Shown here in pieces: positions 1 through 7,169 of a stretch of DNA of 43,511 nucleotides (within the stretch, counting starts at the first letter, position 1; each line of letters opens with the position of its first letter). The position numbers and the translations under genes were made by a program. This DNA comes from Bremia lactucae (lineage: Eukaryota > Oomycota > Peronosporomycetes > Peronosporales > Peronosporaceae): assembly GCF_004359215.1 (NCBI RefSeq), contig NC_090628.1:1651755-1695265 (forward strand), in the 5' to 3' direction. Below the pieces are notes generated by a model. The model searched no databases. It worked only from the letters and a program-made list of their open reading frames with translations, and was not told the DNA's origin.

Positions 1-679
1 TCACGCATAAGGATTTGATAGAACCCATCCATCAGATCCATAGAAGAAAAGATAGTACTCTTAGACATACCGTCTATGATTACGTCTTTTCTCGGTATCG
101 GCGTTTGAGCCGGTATCGTTGCAGCATTCAGTTTATTGAATGCGTGCACTATCCGCCACCCTCCTGTGGCCTTTCGCACACAGAAGGTCGGAGAGCTATG
201 TGGGGAGGTTGACTCCCTCACATGGCCCGCTTTTACTCGATCGGTAAAGAATTTATCGATCGCAAGTACTTGTTCACGAGGCAGTGGCCACAGCTTCATG
301 ACACAGTACTTCGAGCCCGGTTTGAGCTCGATTTCATGTCGAGTGCCCTTATCCTTAGGCAACTCGCATGAAACTGCTTCAGGGAATACATCCCTGAATT
401 CTATTAAATCCTTATATAGAGGGTTTGTCTTGAGTGACTCCCAAGATTGAGTAGTGTATATCTCAATCCGAGTCTTCACATCGAGGACGCTTTCGTCCAT
501 CGATGAGCTGCTAAGACCCGTTCGTTCTCTGCAAAAATTACCACTGACCGAATGTCGGTTACGTAATCGTCCTCTGTGACGAGTACGCAGATCTGTTTGA
601 TTTTACCACCATGCAGATCTCTCAAGAACCGCTTAGGTTCTAAATTTGGTAATTGAGTTATCTCCAAAGTTAACTTCAC
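1..679 (-). pseudogene. Gypsy pol fragment: RT N-terminal part (element A)
   Basis: Minus-strand translation of 1-470 gives a continuous RT start: a segment ending RHEIELKPGSKYC, then LPREQV, then GHVREST-SPHSSPTFCVRKA, WRIVHAFNKLN, TIPAQTPIPRKD and SSMDLMDGFYQILMR. These are conserved blocks upstream of the RT active site. The YxDD catalytic motif is beyond the left edge. Positions 476-679 hold a linker open frame of 67 residues before RT. Stops between 680 and 921 separate it from the protease segment, so the polyprotein is interrupted. Confidence 0.85.
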
Positions 680-779
680 AGGCGCATACAGATCAAGAGT
701 ATAAGCGCCTACTCTTGAACCGTTATTAACCTAGACATTTAATGTCTCGGTTTCTTCCTGGGATTTATCCACAGGCTGC

Positions 780-2130
780 CGGGGGATTAATCCCTCGGGA
801 TGTTGAAGTCTAGTAATTCAACTATTCGAGGAGATTTCTCCTCAAGTACGTGGGGACCTCTCCCCTCAACGTCTTCCGAGTGTGATTGCGCTATCACAGT
901 CGGGTCCTCTGCGGTCGACTCTCAACTCGACCTAGGATCATCGTGTTGTCCGTTTGGGGCAACCGGTATACTCCTTGAATGTCGCGCGCCAGGCGTACAT
1001 TCATGTCTCAATCCACTCAACCTCTTTGAGTGGTGGACCTTCGGCGCTGCCTGTGCATTAGCACAGCCGCCGGCAGCTGACTCCACAGTGTAATTAGTAA
1101 TCACACTGTGATCTTGTGCAGTCGTACTAACGACCGTACCACAAGTGAGGCCATTGCACTCACTCGTAGTACATCCACACGCTTGTGAATGCTCCAAGAC
1201 GTTCATCAGATGGCCATCTGACGAACAAGTGGCAGGCATCTTTACGGATCGATGCTGCCAGCTGATCCTTGGCTCGTATTTTCTGAGCCAAGGTAAACCA
1301 AGGATGACATCAAATTTGTCATCCGAATCCAGTACGATGAAATCATCATCATACTGTAAATCTCTTAACGTGTAGTGAAATTTCACTATGCGTTTCATTA
1401 CTGTTATCGATGCGCCTGTCGCTAGACGCACCGTCATCCTCGTTGGAGGGATGTCGCGCTCAATGTAACGGGGCACTACGACTTGGACTGCTTCAGTACA
1501 ATTCCACTAGTGCAATCCACTAGGGCTCTAAGTGACAAATCATTTGTCACTTTTAGCTTCAAGGTGATGAGGGATTCCTCATCACGAGGTGCAGAGACAC
1601 ATAATGATTGTGTGTCTGGAGAAACTTTAGTCAAGAGAGTTGCAAATTCTCTTGAGGTTGCTGGATCAGCAGGGCGTTGCGCCCTTACAGACGCCGACCG
1701 TTTTTGGCGGTCGCCTCGCTGTTGCGATTTTGCAACAACGTCGGACCCGCGACCGTGGCCCTTTTGGCATGCGGTCCAAAATTACGTTCAGTACCTTTCG
1801 GTGCTGGGCGTGGGGTACTACACTCATGAGCGTAGTGTCCTAATTTTTGGCATCGATGACATTTCTGCAATCGCTTATTGTTCGAAAAGCGAGGTCTCTC
1901 GCTTTCGACGTAAGAGAGGTCCGTGGTTTCTCGACCTCCTAACTCGTGTCGTCTTGGAGAACAATACGATGACGAACTAGCTTGAGCCTGTCTCAAGCTA
2001 AAGTTTTCCTGTTCCGCAACGGATATTGCTTCTTCAAGCGTATCCAGTTCCAAGCGGAACAGGTGGGACTTTACGGGACCATCCGTAAGACCTTGCATGA
2101 ACACCGTAATCAACATGTGTTCATGAAATG
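780..2130. repeat. Serial short inverted repeats (micro-hairpins) in element A
   Basis: Perfect inverted repeats follow one another through this coding stretch. Those with arms of 8 bp or more: 1013-1033 (8), 1084-1110 (8), 1206-1221 (8, no loop), 1267-1293 (9), 1302-1324 (8), 1373-1388 (8, no loop), 1530-1552 (11, 1-nt centre), 1564-1585 (9), 1631-1655 (8), 1886-1905 (8), 1978-2000 (9) and 2096-2125 (9). Arms of 6-7 bp fill gaps: 783-794, 828-843, 881-898, 913-932, 976-1003, 1051-1066, 1144-1164, 1595-1617, 1671-1685, 1695-1713, 1720-1737. A further 8-bp pair is at 2176-2194. Positions were read by eye. Confidence 0.85.
922..1560 (-). pseudogene. Gypsy aspartic-protease-like segment (element A)
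   Basis: The open frame 922-1476 contains VRLATGASITV, FIVLDSDDKFDVILGLPWL and EPRISWQH. This is the flap-to-C-terminal part of a retropepsin-like domain as found in oomycete Gypsy elements (ILG-PWL block). The expected active-site tripeptide lies just upstream near 1525-1540 and reads VDCTS rather than an intact DCGAS-type motif. The right-hand copy reads NCGAS at the same place. Both are probably inactive. The DNA here is packed with short inverted repeats. Confidence 0.7.
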
Positions 2131-2587
2131 GATTGTTCGTGATACAACTCGCTAAGAGTCGTAAGGGCTGGGCATAAGCGTGAACATCACGCTTGCCTTG
2201 ATTGAGTTTTAGAAGCTCTGATCGAGCTCTGAACTCAGTCCTAGGCGGTTTAAACTTCTGTTTGAGCCGGGCTTCAAAAGCCTATAGCGACCCATAGACG
2301 TATGGTTCGCGCAACTTAAGGCCCAATGCCCAAGTTTTAGCACGACCTGCCAAATTTGATTGAGCGAATACGACTTGCATTTGCTCATCGACGATGTGAC
2401 GTGCCCTTATGGCATCGTCCAACTCGACAAACCATCTCAAGAAGGAGTCTTCTTCGACTCCCCTGTACCTAGAGATGTCAATCTTTAAGGTTTTGGCACG
2501 ACGCGTGTGCGTCATCCCAGGTAGAGGGGTCTGTACCTGTTGTAACCTCAACAATTCTGCCTGTTGAAACACTTGCTGATTCAGCAA
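1685..2587 (-). pseudogene. Gypsy gag with CCHC zinc knuckle, broken (element A)
   Basis: Two open pieces cover gag. The segment 2282-2587 carries the capsid start (KTLKIDISRYRGVEED, FLRWFVELDDAI, LAGRAKTWALGLKL), and 1685-2116 carries TVFMQGLTDGPVKSHLFRLE followed by a zinc knuckle CHRCQKLGHYAHEC, which fits CX2CX4HX4C. A TAG stop near 2283 interrupts the frame directly after YVYGSL. The right copy reads through the same place (YVFGSVEAF), so the stop is specific to this copy. Confidence 0.88.
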
Positions 2588-2728
2588 GGCTACCTCTTTT
2601 TCATCTCGTTGTCACTTAGAAAGGAGTAGCTATCACGCGAAACAGATGCGTATTCCCACTATCGTCTAACATGTCCATGTTAGATGAAGGAAATGTGGTC
2701 ATTGGACGGACTTCAAAGATCTTCCAGG

Positions 2729-3169
2729 TGTAACGGGCACTACGACTTGTATTGCTTCAGTACAAGTCCACTTCGCACTGCTTTAGTTGCGAGTGGTGCC
2801 TTACATTATTTTACGTACACTAGTACGTGCAGAGGAAGACTTCTCATTAGGACAACTTGCTTAAGAAGGTTAAATGAAAACTGTATTAATATAATTAAGT
2901 ATCTCTTCTTTCCATCTGTTAATGCTAACTTGATTATAAACTAATACTAAAACATGCAATTGAAATCTTATCTGTCTCTCTTTGTTTACTTTACAGCTGA
3001 TTAGTCTGCGGAATAAGTAGATATAATGGCCGATATACCTATTTATGGATAAGATTTCTGAACATTACTATATAAAGTAATATCCTCCAAATATTATCTA
3101 CCTTTTTAGATTATATATTCACTAACAACCTTGAAGTGTTAATTTCATGTAACGATACACCCCGTTACA
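2729..3169 (-). repeat. LTR of element A, left copy
   Basis: About 441 bp bounded by TGTAACGGG at 2729 and CCCCGTTACA ending at 3169, a TG...CA pair with short terminal inverted repeats. It is the reverse complement of the LTR at 40953-41398; shared blocks include the A/T-rich stretch around 2930-3110. On the minus strand it is followed by a TGG-containing primer-site-like sequence (2716-2728) and then gag, as expected for a 5' LTR. Confidence 0.85.
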
Positions 3170-3592
3170 CTTAACGGAAGCTGTGTGACATTAGGGCAAC
3201 ATCAGCCCGTCACATACGTGAAGTTTCGAGGCGCCAAACCTTCACTGTAATCAGTGTAGGTTAACTAGTACTGATCAGTACTAGTGAAGGGTGCCCCGTT
3301 ACACTTGAGGTCACAGCAGATAACGCATCCGATGCAGTGTAAGAGAAGACTAAATCGAAATGAGCTGAAAAATCTGGGCAGATCAAGGTGTGAAAGACGA
3401 GATCAACATAAAAAAGGGATCATCAATTGATACTTCTTATTAATGATTCGGGTGATGCTCTTTTTATCGGCTTAGGTTGACGCGCAAATAAATAGGTTTA
3501 TTCGATCGCAATGAGAGTCATTGCAATTTGTGACATCAAGTTACTTCTGTTAGGAAAAAGACCAAAAGAAATTTAGCAGTTCACAAAAATGC
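3170..3592. other. Intergenic: LTR-end remnant, perfect palindrome, decarboxylase promoter
   Basis: Positions 3167-3210 resemble 40625-40672, the end of the family D LTR, and a further GCCCCGTTACA block sits at 3293-3303, so this is leftover LTR material. Positions 3264-3285 form a perfect 22-bp palindrome. From about 3310 to 3592 no repeat or coding sequence is recognised; this should contain the promoter and 5' UTR of the following gene. Confidence 0.55.
3516..3531 (+). promoter_or_regulatory. Possible oomycete initiator plus flanking promoter region
   Basis: The sequence AGTCATTGCAATTTGT, about 65 bp before the decarboxylase ATG, resembles the oomycete core promoter (an Inr of TCATT type followed closely by a CAATTT flanking element). 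Position and strand fit a transcription start for the gene at 3593. This is a consensus match by eye only. Confidence 0.45.
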
Positions 3593-4960
3593 ATGGCTCA
3601 CAATTTGACAAAAACCGAAACGATGCCGCTACCACTCCCGAAGTCCGCTCTGCAGAATTTGGAAGTACTGGCCGGGAAGTATGGCACTCCTTTGCAACTT
3701 TACGATGAGCAGATGATCCGGGAAAATGCGCGCCGTTTGTTAACCGCCTTTCGTGCGCACTTTCCGGACTTTCAGCAGTTCTTTGCTGTAAAGGCGCTGC
3801 CTAATCCAGCAATTCTGAAGCTTTTGCACCAAGAAGGATGTGGCATGGACTGTAGTTCATCTGCAGAGCTGCATATCGTTAATGAGTTGGGAGTGAAAGG
3901 CGAAGATATTATCTTTACCTCGAACTTTACCTCGCACAAGGACCTCGCTACAGCCTTCGACCAGGGTGTCATCATCAATCTCGATGATGTTTCGCTCGTC
4001 GATAGTCTTGTGGCTGTGCGTGGCAAATGCTCCGAGCTCATAAGTTTCCGCCTTAACCCAGGTGTCGGTCGCACCGATTCCGAGACGAAATCAAACGTGT
4101 TGGGCGGCCCTGATGCCAAGTTTGGCGTACCTCCTTATCAAATTGTTGAGGCCTATCGGTCGGCTCAACAGGCCGGTTCTACACGCTTCGGTATACACAT
4201 GATGACCGGCTCTTGCGTCATGAATCAAGAGTATTGGCGCGAGACGGTCACGGTGCTCTTTAATACAATCATGCAGCTCAAGAGAGAACTTGGCATTGAC
4301 TTTGAATTTATGAACATTGGTGGTGGTCTTGGTATTCCGTATCGCGAGGATGAGGAGCCTGCTAATGTCGAGTCTATTGCCAAGATGCTACGCACAGTCT
4401 TTGACGAGGCCATGAAGGAGCATGGACTGAAAACTTTACCACGTCTTTGTATGGAAAATGGCCGCTTTATGACTGGTCCGTTCGGCTGGTTGATCACGCG
4501 CTGCGAGGCCATTAAAGCCACGTACGGACGCTATTATGGTGTCGATGCTTGCATGGCCCATTTGATGAGACCAGGAATGTATGGCGCTTATCATCACATT
4601 TCCATTCCAGCGCGTACTAACGAAGAGCAGTCCCCATCAAACGTCGTGGGCACGCTCTGTGAAAACAACGACTGGTTTGCAAAAGACCGTATGCTTCCCT
4701 CAGCGCAAGTTGGCGACTTGTTTGTGATCTACGATACTGGTGCACATTCCCACTCGATGGGCTTCCAGTACAATGGCAAGCTTCGTGCCCCAGAAATTCT
4801 ATTGCGTTCGGATGGAAAAGACTCGCTAATGTACGTCAGTTCAATAAGACGATGGTTATATTCTATTGGACTGATCTTTTTTGTTGATTATATGTACAGT
4901 CGCGAGCGAGAGACGTACGAGTCCTTATACGGGAATTGCGTGATGCCTGCGGATTTATGA
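3593..4960 (+). CDS. lysA: Diaminopimelate decarboxylase (lysine biosynthesis)
   Basis: PLP-dependent fold III decarboxylase converting meso-diaminopimelate to lysine and CO2, the last step of the DAP pathway that oomycetes use. Seen: FFAVKALPNP with the PLP lysine at residue 67, GIHMMTGS around H202, the glycine loop NIGGGLGIPY at 241-250, ENGRFMTGP near 288-296, VGTLCENND at 352-360 with the catalytic Cys356-Glu357 pair, and YDTGAHSHSMGFQYN at 380-393. The CEN-N-D block argues for DAP decarboxylase rather than ornithine decarboxylase. The open frame gives 455 residues, but positions 4831-4899 look like an in-frame intron (GTACGT...TACAG). Splicing gives 432 residues ending DSLIRERETYES and a short tail, closer to the family C-terminus. 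No clear targeting peptide. An out-of-frame ATG sits 4 bp upstream of the start. Confidence 0.88.
   Translation: MAHNLTKTETMPLPLPKSALQNLEVLAGKYGTPLQLYDEQMIRENARRLLTAFRAHFPDFQQFFAVKALPNPAILKLLHQEGCGMDCSSSAELHIVNELGVKGEDIIFTSNFTSHKDLATAFDQGVIINLDDVSLVDSLVAVRGKCSELISFRLNPGVGRTDSETKSNVLGGPDAKFGVPPYQIVEAYRSAQQAGSTRFGIHMMTGSCVMNQEYWRETVTVLFNTIMQLKRELGIDFEFMNIGGGLGIPYREDEEPANVESIAKMLRTVFDEAMKEHGLKTLPRLCMENGRFMTGPFGWLITRCEAIKATYGRYYGVDACMAHLMRPGMYGAYHHISIPARTNEEQSPSNVVGTLCENNDWFAKDRMLPSAQVGDLFVIYDTGAHSHSMGFQYNGKLRAPEILLRSDGKDSLMYVSSIRRWLYSIGLIFFVDYMYSRERETYESLYGNCVMPADL
4831..4899 (+). other. Probable in-frame intron in the decarboxylase gene
   Basis: Sixty-nine bases start GTACGT and end TACAG, with a CTGAT branch-like site at about 4870. 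Length and donor match the three introns of the elongase gene at 10312-11367. The length is a multiple of three with no stop, so the unspliced frame stays open and adds 23 residues rich in hydrophobic and aromatic side chains that the family would not have there. Confidence 0.75.
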
Positions 4961-5216
4961 ATACGCTGGCAGTGATAGACAAGCAAAAAGGTGCATATTA
5001 GTCACAAGTCTCCTTCGATGACACTGATATATAAGCGCTTCAATTCCTATACTACAAATATATATACGTATATATAAATTTGACTTGTGTTTGAAGTGCA
5101 TTATCAAGCTTATTCGACTTATATATGTATTGAAAATCTGCCCAAGAGTCCTGACTATCTCCTAGCTGCTGCTGGTTGGTTTTAATGCATTTTTACCATT
5201 CGCGGGACTCTACCTC
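4961..5216. other. Intergenic, nothing recognised
   Basis: A/T-rich sequence with a TATATA-rich run around 5058-5080. It should hold the 3' UTR of the decarboxylase. No open frame, RNA gene or repeat family is recognised. Confidence 0.5.
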
Positions 5217-6080
5217 TTAGCTTGTAGCGACATCGATCTTTCTGTCGTTAAAGAAGCTCCATACCAACTGTGAACACAAGAAAAAGTCTTGCGACAAGAA
5301 CCGCTCTTCAGTTGCCCACCAAGCACAACTCACACACAGCCACATAGTGCTGTCAAATTCGAGCGTCATGGCAAAAGCAAAGCCCGTAGCATGGCCCATT
5401 TCGACTTAGTCTGTCCAAGACGCATCACCACAATTGGACCCACATCTGCATCGTCGTCGAAAGAGTGTCAATGGACATGGCATAGATGAATAAGGTGCTG
5501 CTTAACGCAGTAAGCCTCCTTCCATAATACCAACACGAGGCAAGGAGCTCCACTCTTCTTCATAGTGTGGCTAGTAAGCATAATTGCCTACTCCTTGCGC
5601 TTACTGATCTCACCAATAATATTCCACATGAAGCGATGTATGACCGGCCTGTGTTCGTTAAACTGGGAGGTGAGAAGATAAGAGCCATGGCAACAGAGTG
5701 TTTGCGCTTGTAACGGGCTCTAATACGTTCCAGCCAATGTGTTTTCAAGATCATAGAAGTTCATCTAGTGCGAGTGTTTTACGAAGTTTTTCACGTCTTG
5801 CGATGCCCTCGATGCGAAAAGCTCGAACCGCTCTCGAACTGATATCATGAGACCATCAAACGGAGGGCAGTCACCCATCATCAATCTCATGGTCGTGGTC
5901 TTTTGTGCGCCGTCAACAAAATATCCAGAAGATTTACTCTTTGGTAGACCAAAAGGTAGATCACGCACGGCCACCATGTTGCATTTGCATCCTTTCAGGA
6001 TCCCAAGTAATTACAAGCATCGCTGTCGGTCCCTCCGCTCGTACACGTTCAGCCTCTCAGTCACAACTTCGTCTCTTTAG
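5217..6080 (-). pseudogene. ABCA-type ABC transporter, decayed nucleotide-binding domain
   Basis: Three minus-strand frames together spell an ABCA-type ATP-binding domain in order. VVAVRDLPFGLPK is the domain start. GYFVDGAQKTTTMRLM at about 5876-5930 is a Walker A in which the usual GAGKTTT has become GAQKTTT. GDCPPFDGLM and VRERFELFA match the Q-loop and helical blocks. YKRKHSVAMALIFSPP at about 5667-5715 follows the signature. RFMWNIIGEIS and AIMLTSHTM at about 5557-5640 match the region after Walker B and the H-loop. The Walker B Asp-Glu is lost, a segment after Walker A is deleted, and several stops and frameshifts separate the blocks. The membrane domains are absent. The final 5217-5399 part may be the C-terminal regulatory region. 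ABCA genes form a large family in Phytophthora, so a dead local duplicate is likely. Confidence 0.8.
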
Positions 6081-6504
6081 TCTATTAATCGTTTGACGTC
6101 AGTCTTAAAGTGCACTGCTTTTGTTTTTGCAACAATAGTTGCGGCAATGTTGAATAAAAGGATCGAACTAAATGCTAAGTAGAGAAGTTCCCCTCATGAC
6201 GTTTACTTCAAAATGCTTATCGGTTTTGCTGTCCATCCGAATGAACACATTGACTCTTTTCTGCTTGAAATGAGTGCGGCAAAAATAGTAGGTACTTTGA
6301 AGGATTTTCCATAACGAATCTCCTTGACATGTATCTTTGGAATATGAGAAGTACACAATCTTTAAAATGGTAATATCACGCCTAGCGTGGCATCCATGAT
6401 TACGCGAGGGTGCCACTTTTCCACAGACTCAAAATACTTTTTCGTTTAAGTCGTCATTGAAAGTAGCAGCTTAGCTTGTATGCATCCCATATTTTTCGAA
6501 GAAA
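6081..6504. other. Intergenic, possible coding relic on the minus strand
   Basis: On the minus strand short open stretches occur (for example KKYFESVEKWHPRVIMDATL at about 6380-6445 and an 82-codon frame at 6168-6416), but stops separate them and no family is recognised. They could be a decayed downstream part of the small secreted gene at 6505-6819. No repeat or RNA gene seen. Confidence 0.35.
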
Positions 6505-6819
6505 TCAGGAACGAAGTGTGCTAAAGTAGAAACTGCACAACAAAGTCTGTTGCACCGACACTGTCAAAGCATTCAAATGATCGTCAGCACGAATTACGTT
6601 GTAATGTGCAATTCGGCTGCTGCTCGTAGCACCAGGTATATCATCAGTCCAATGAGGGCCGGTTTTATAACGATATCCGCTTTGAAAAAGTAAAGTACTT
6701 TTTTCCGAAGCCATGCTACTCCAATCGGCGGGAACCTGCACGTCATTTGAAAGCGCCTTGAGTGCCATGACAAAACAAGATAAAAAGACCGGAAGGTATA
6801 TCTTGAGCAGGATGGCCAT
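6505..6819 (-). CDS. Possible small secreted protein, unknown function
   Basis: A 104-residue open frame starts with a good signal-peptide-like N-terminus: a Lys at residue 6, hydrophobic core IYLPVFLSCFVMAL, and a likely cleavage after an Ala near residue 21-23. The mature part has one cysteine near its end and no RXLR or LFLAK motif, so it is not an obvious cytoplasmic effector. I do not recognise the family. It may be the intact first exon of a longer gene, because minus-strand coding-like pieces continue at 6168-6445 with stops between. It could also be a chance frame. Confidence 0.42.
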   Translation of the reverse strand: MAILLKIYLPVFLSCFVMALKALSNDVQVPADWSSMASEKSTLLFQSGYRYKTGPHWTDDIPGATSSSRIAHYNVIRADDHLNALTVSVQQTLLCSFYFSTLRS

Positions 6820-7169
6820 CCAATGGCGCTATTTAAGCAGCCAACTTTTCGATAGCAGCGTTTGCTGCATTTTCCAGCGTTGAGTCTTCGAAATCGAAGG
6901 CTGCTTACCCTTTAAGGCTTGTCCTGTCCTTTATCAAGGCTTTGTAGTATTAATTTCCGAGCTTTCAACAGACAGACACCAGTAGTCAAACCATCACAAG
7001 TGCTAATTGAAACGAATTTCAGCTCGGAATACATTCAATAGATAACGCGCTTTAGGTGGAGATTATAACGCGACAGTGACAAATCAAAGTATATACTTGA
7101 ATGTTCGCAAATAATGATTACAGATCGTTTACTTATATGCTTACTAATGAGTAACAGACTCGATAATAT
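6820..7169. other. Intergenic, nothing recognised
   Basis: This holds the 3' flank of the IF-2 gene and the 5' flank of the small open frame at 6505-6819. No coding, RNA or repeat signal is recognised. Confidence 0.5.

Larger units (their letters stand above)
1..3169 (-). mobile_element. Ty3/Gypsy LTR retrotransposon, family A, left copy (5' part)
   Basis: On the minus strand this stretch reads LTR, gag, zinc knuckle, protease-like segment and the start of reverse transcriptase, the Ty3/Gypsy order. It runs off the left edge inside RT, so the 3' half and second LTR are outside the window. The coding frames are broken by stops and frame changes, so this copy is not autonomous. A second copy of the same family lies at 40953-43511 on the plus strand, so the two copies flank the gene island and point away from each other. 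Confidence 0.9.

Noticed and set aside
91..118. Apparent hairpin at CGGTATCG ... CGGTATCG in the RT of element A
   Set aside because: On checking, the two halves are a direct repeat, not an inverted one, so it was left out of the hairpin count.
136..450. Plus-strand open frame over the left end
   Set aside because: It is the antisense shadow of the Gypsy RT on the minus strand, whose conserved blocks are clear.
3593..4960. Ornithine decarboxylase or antizyme inhibitor as identity of the PLP enzyme
   Set aside because: The LCENND block, GIHMMTGS and the YDTGAHSHSMG segment fit diaminopimelate decarboxylase better, and oomycetes use the DAP route for lysine.
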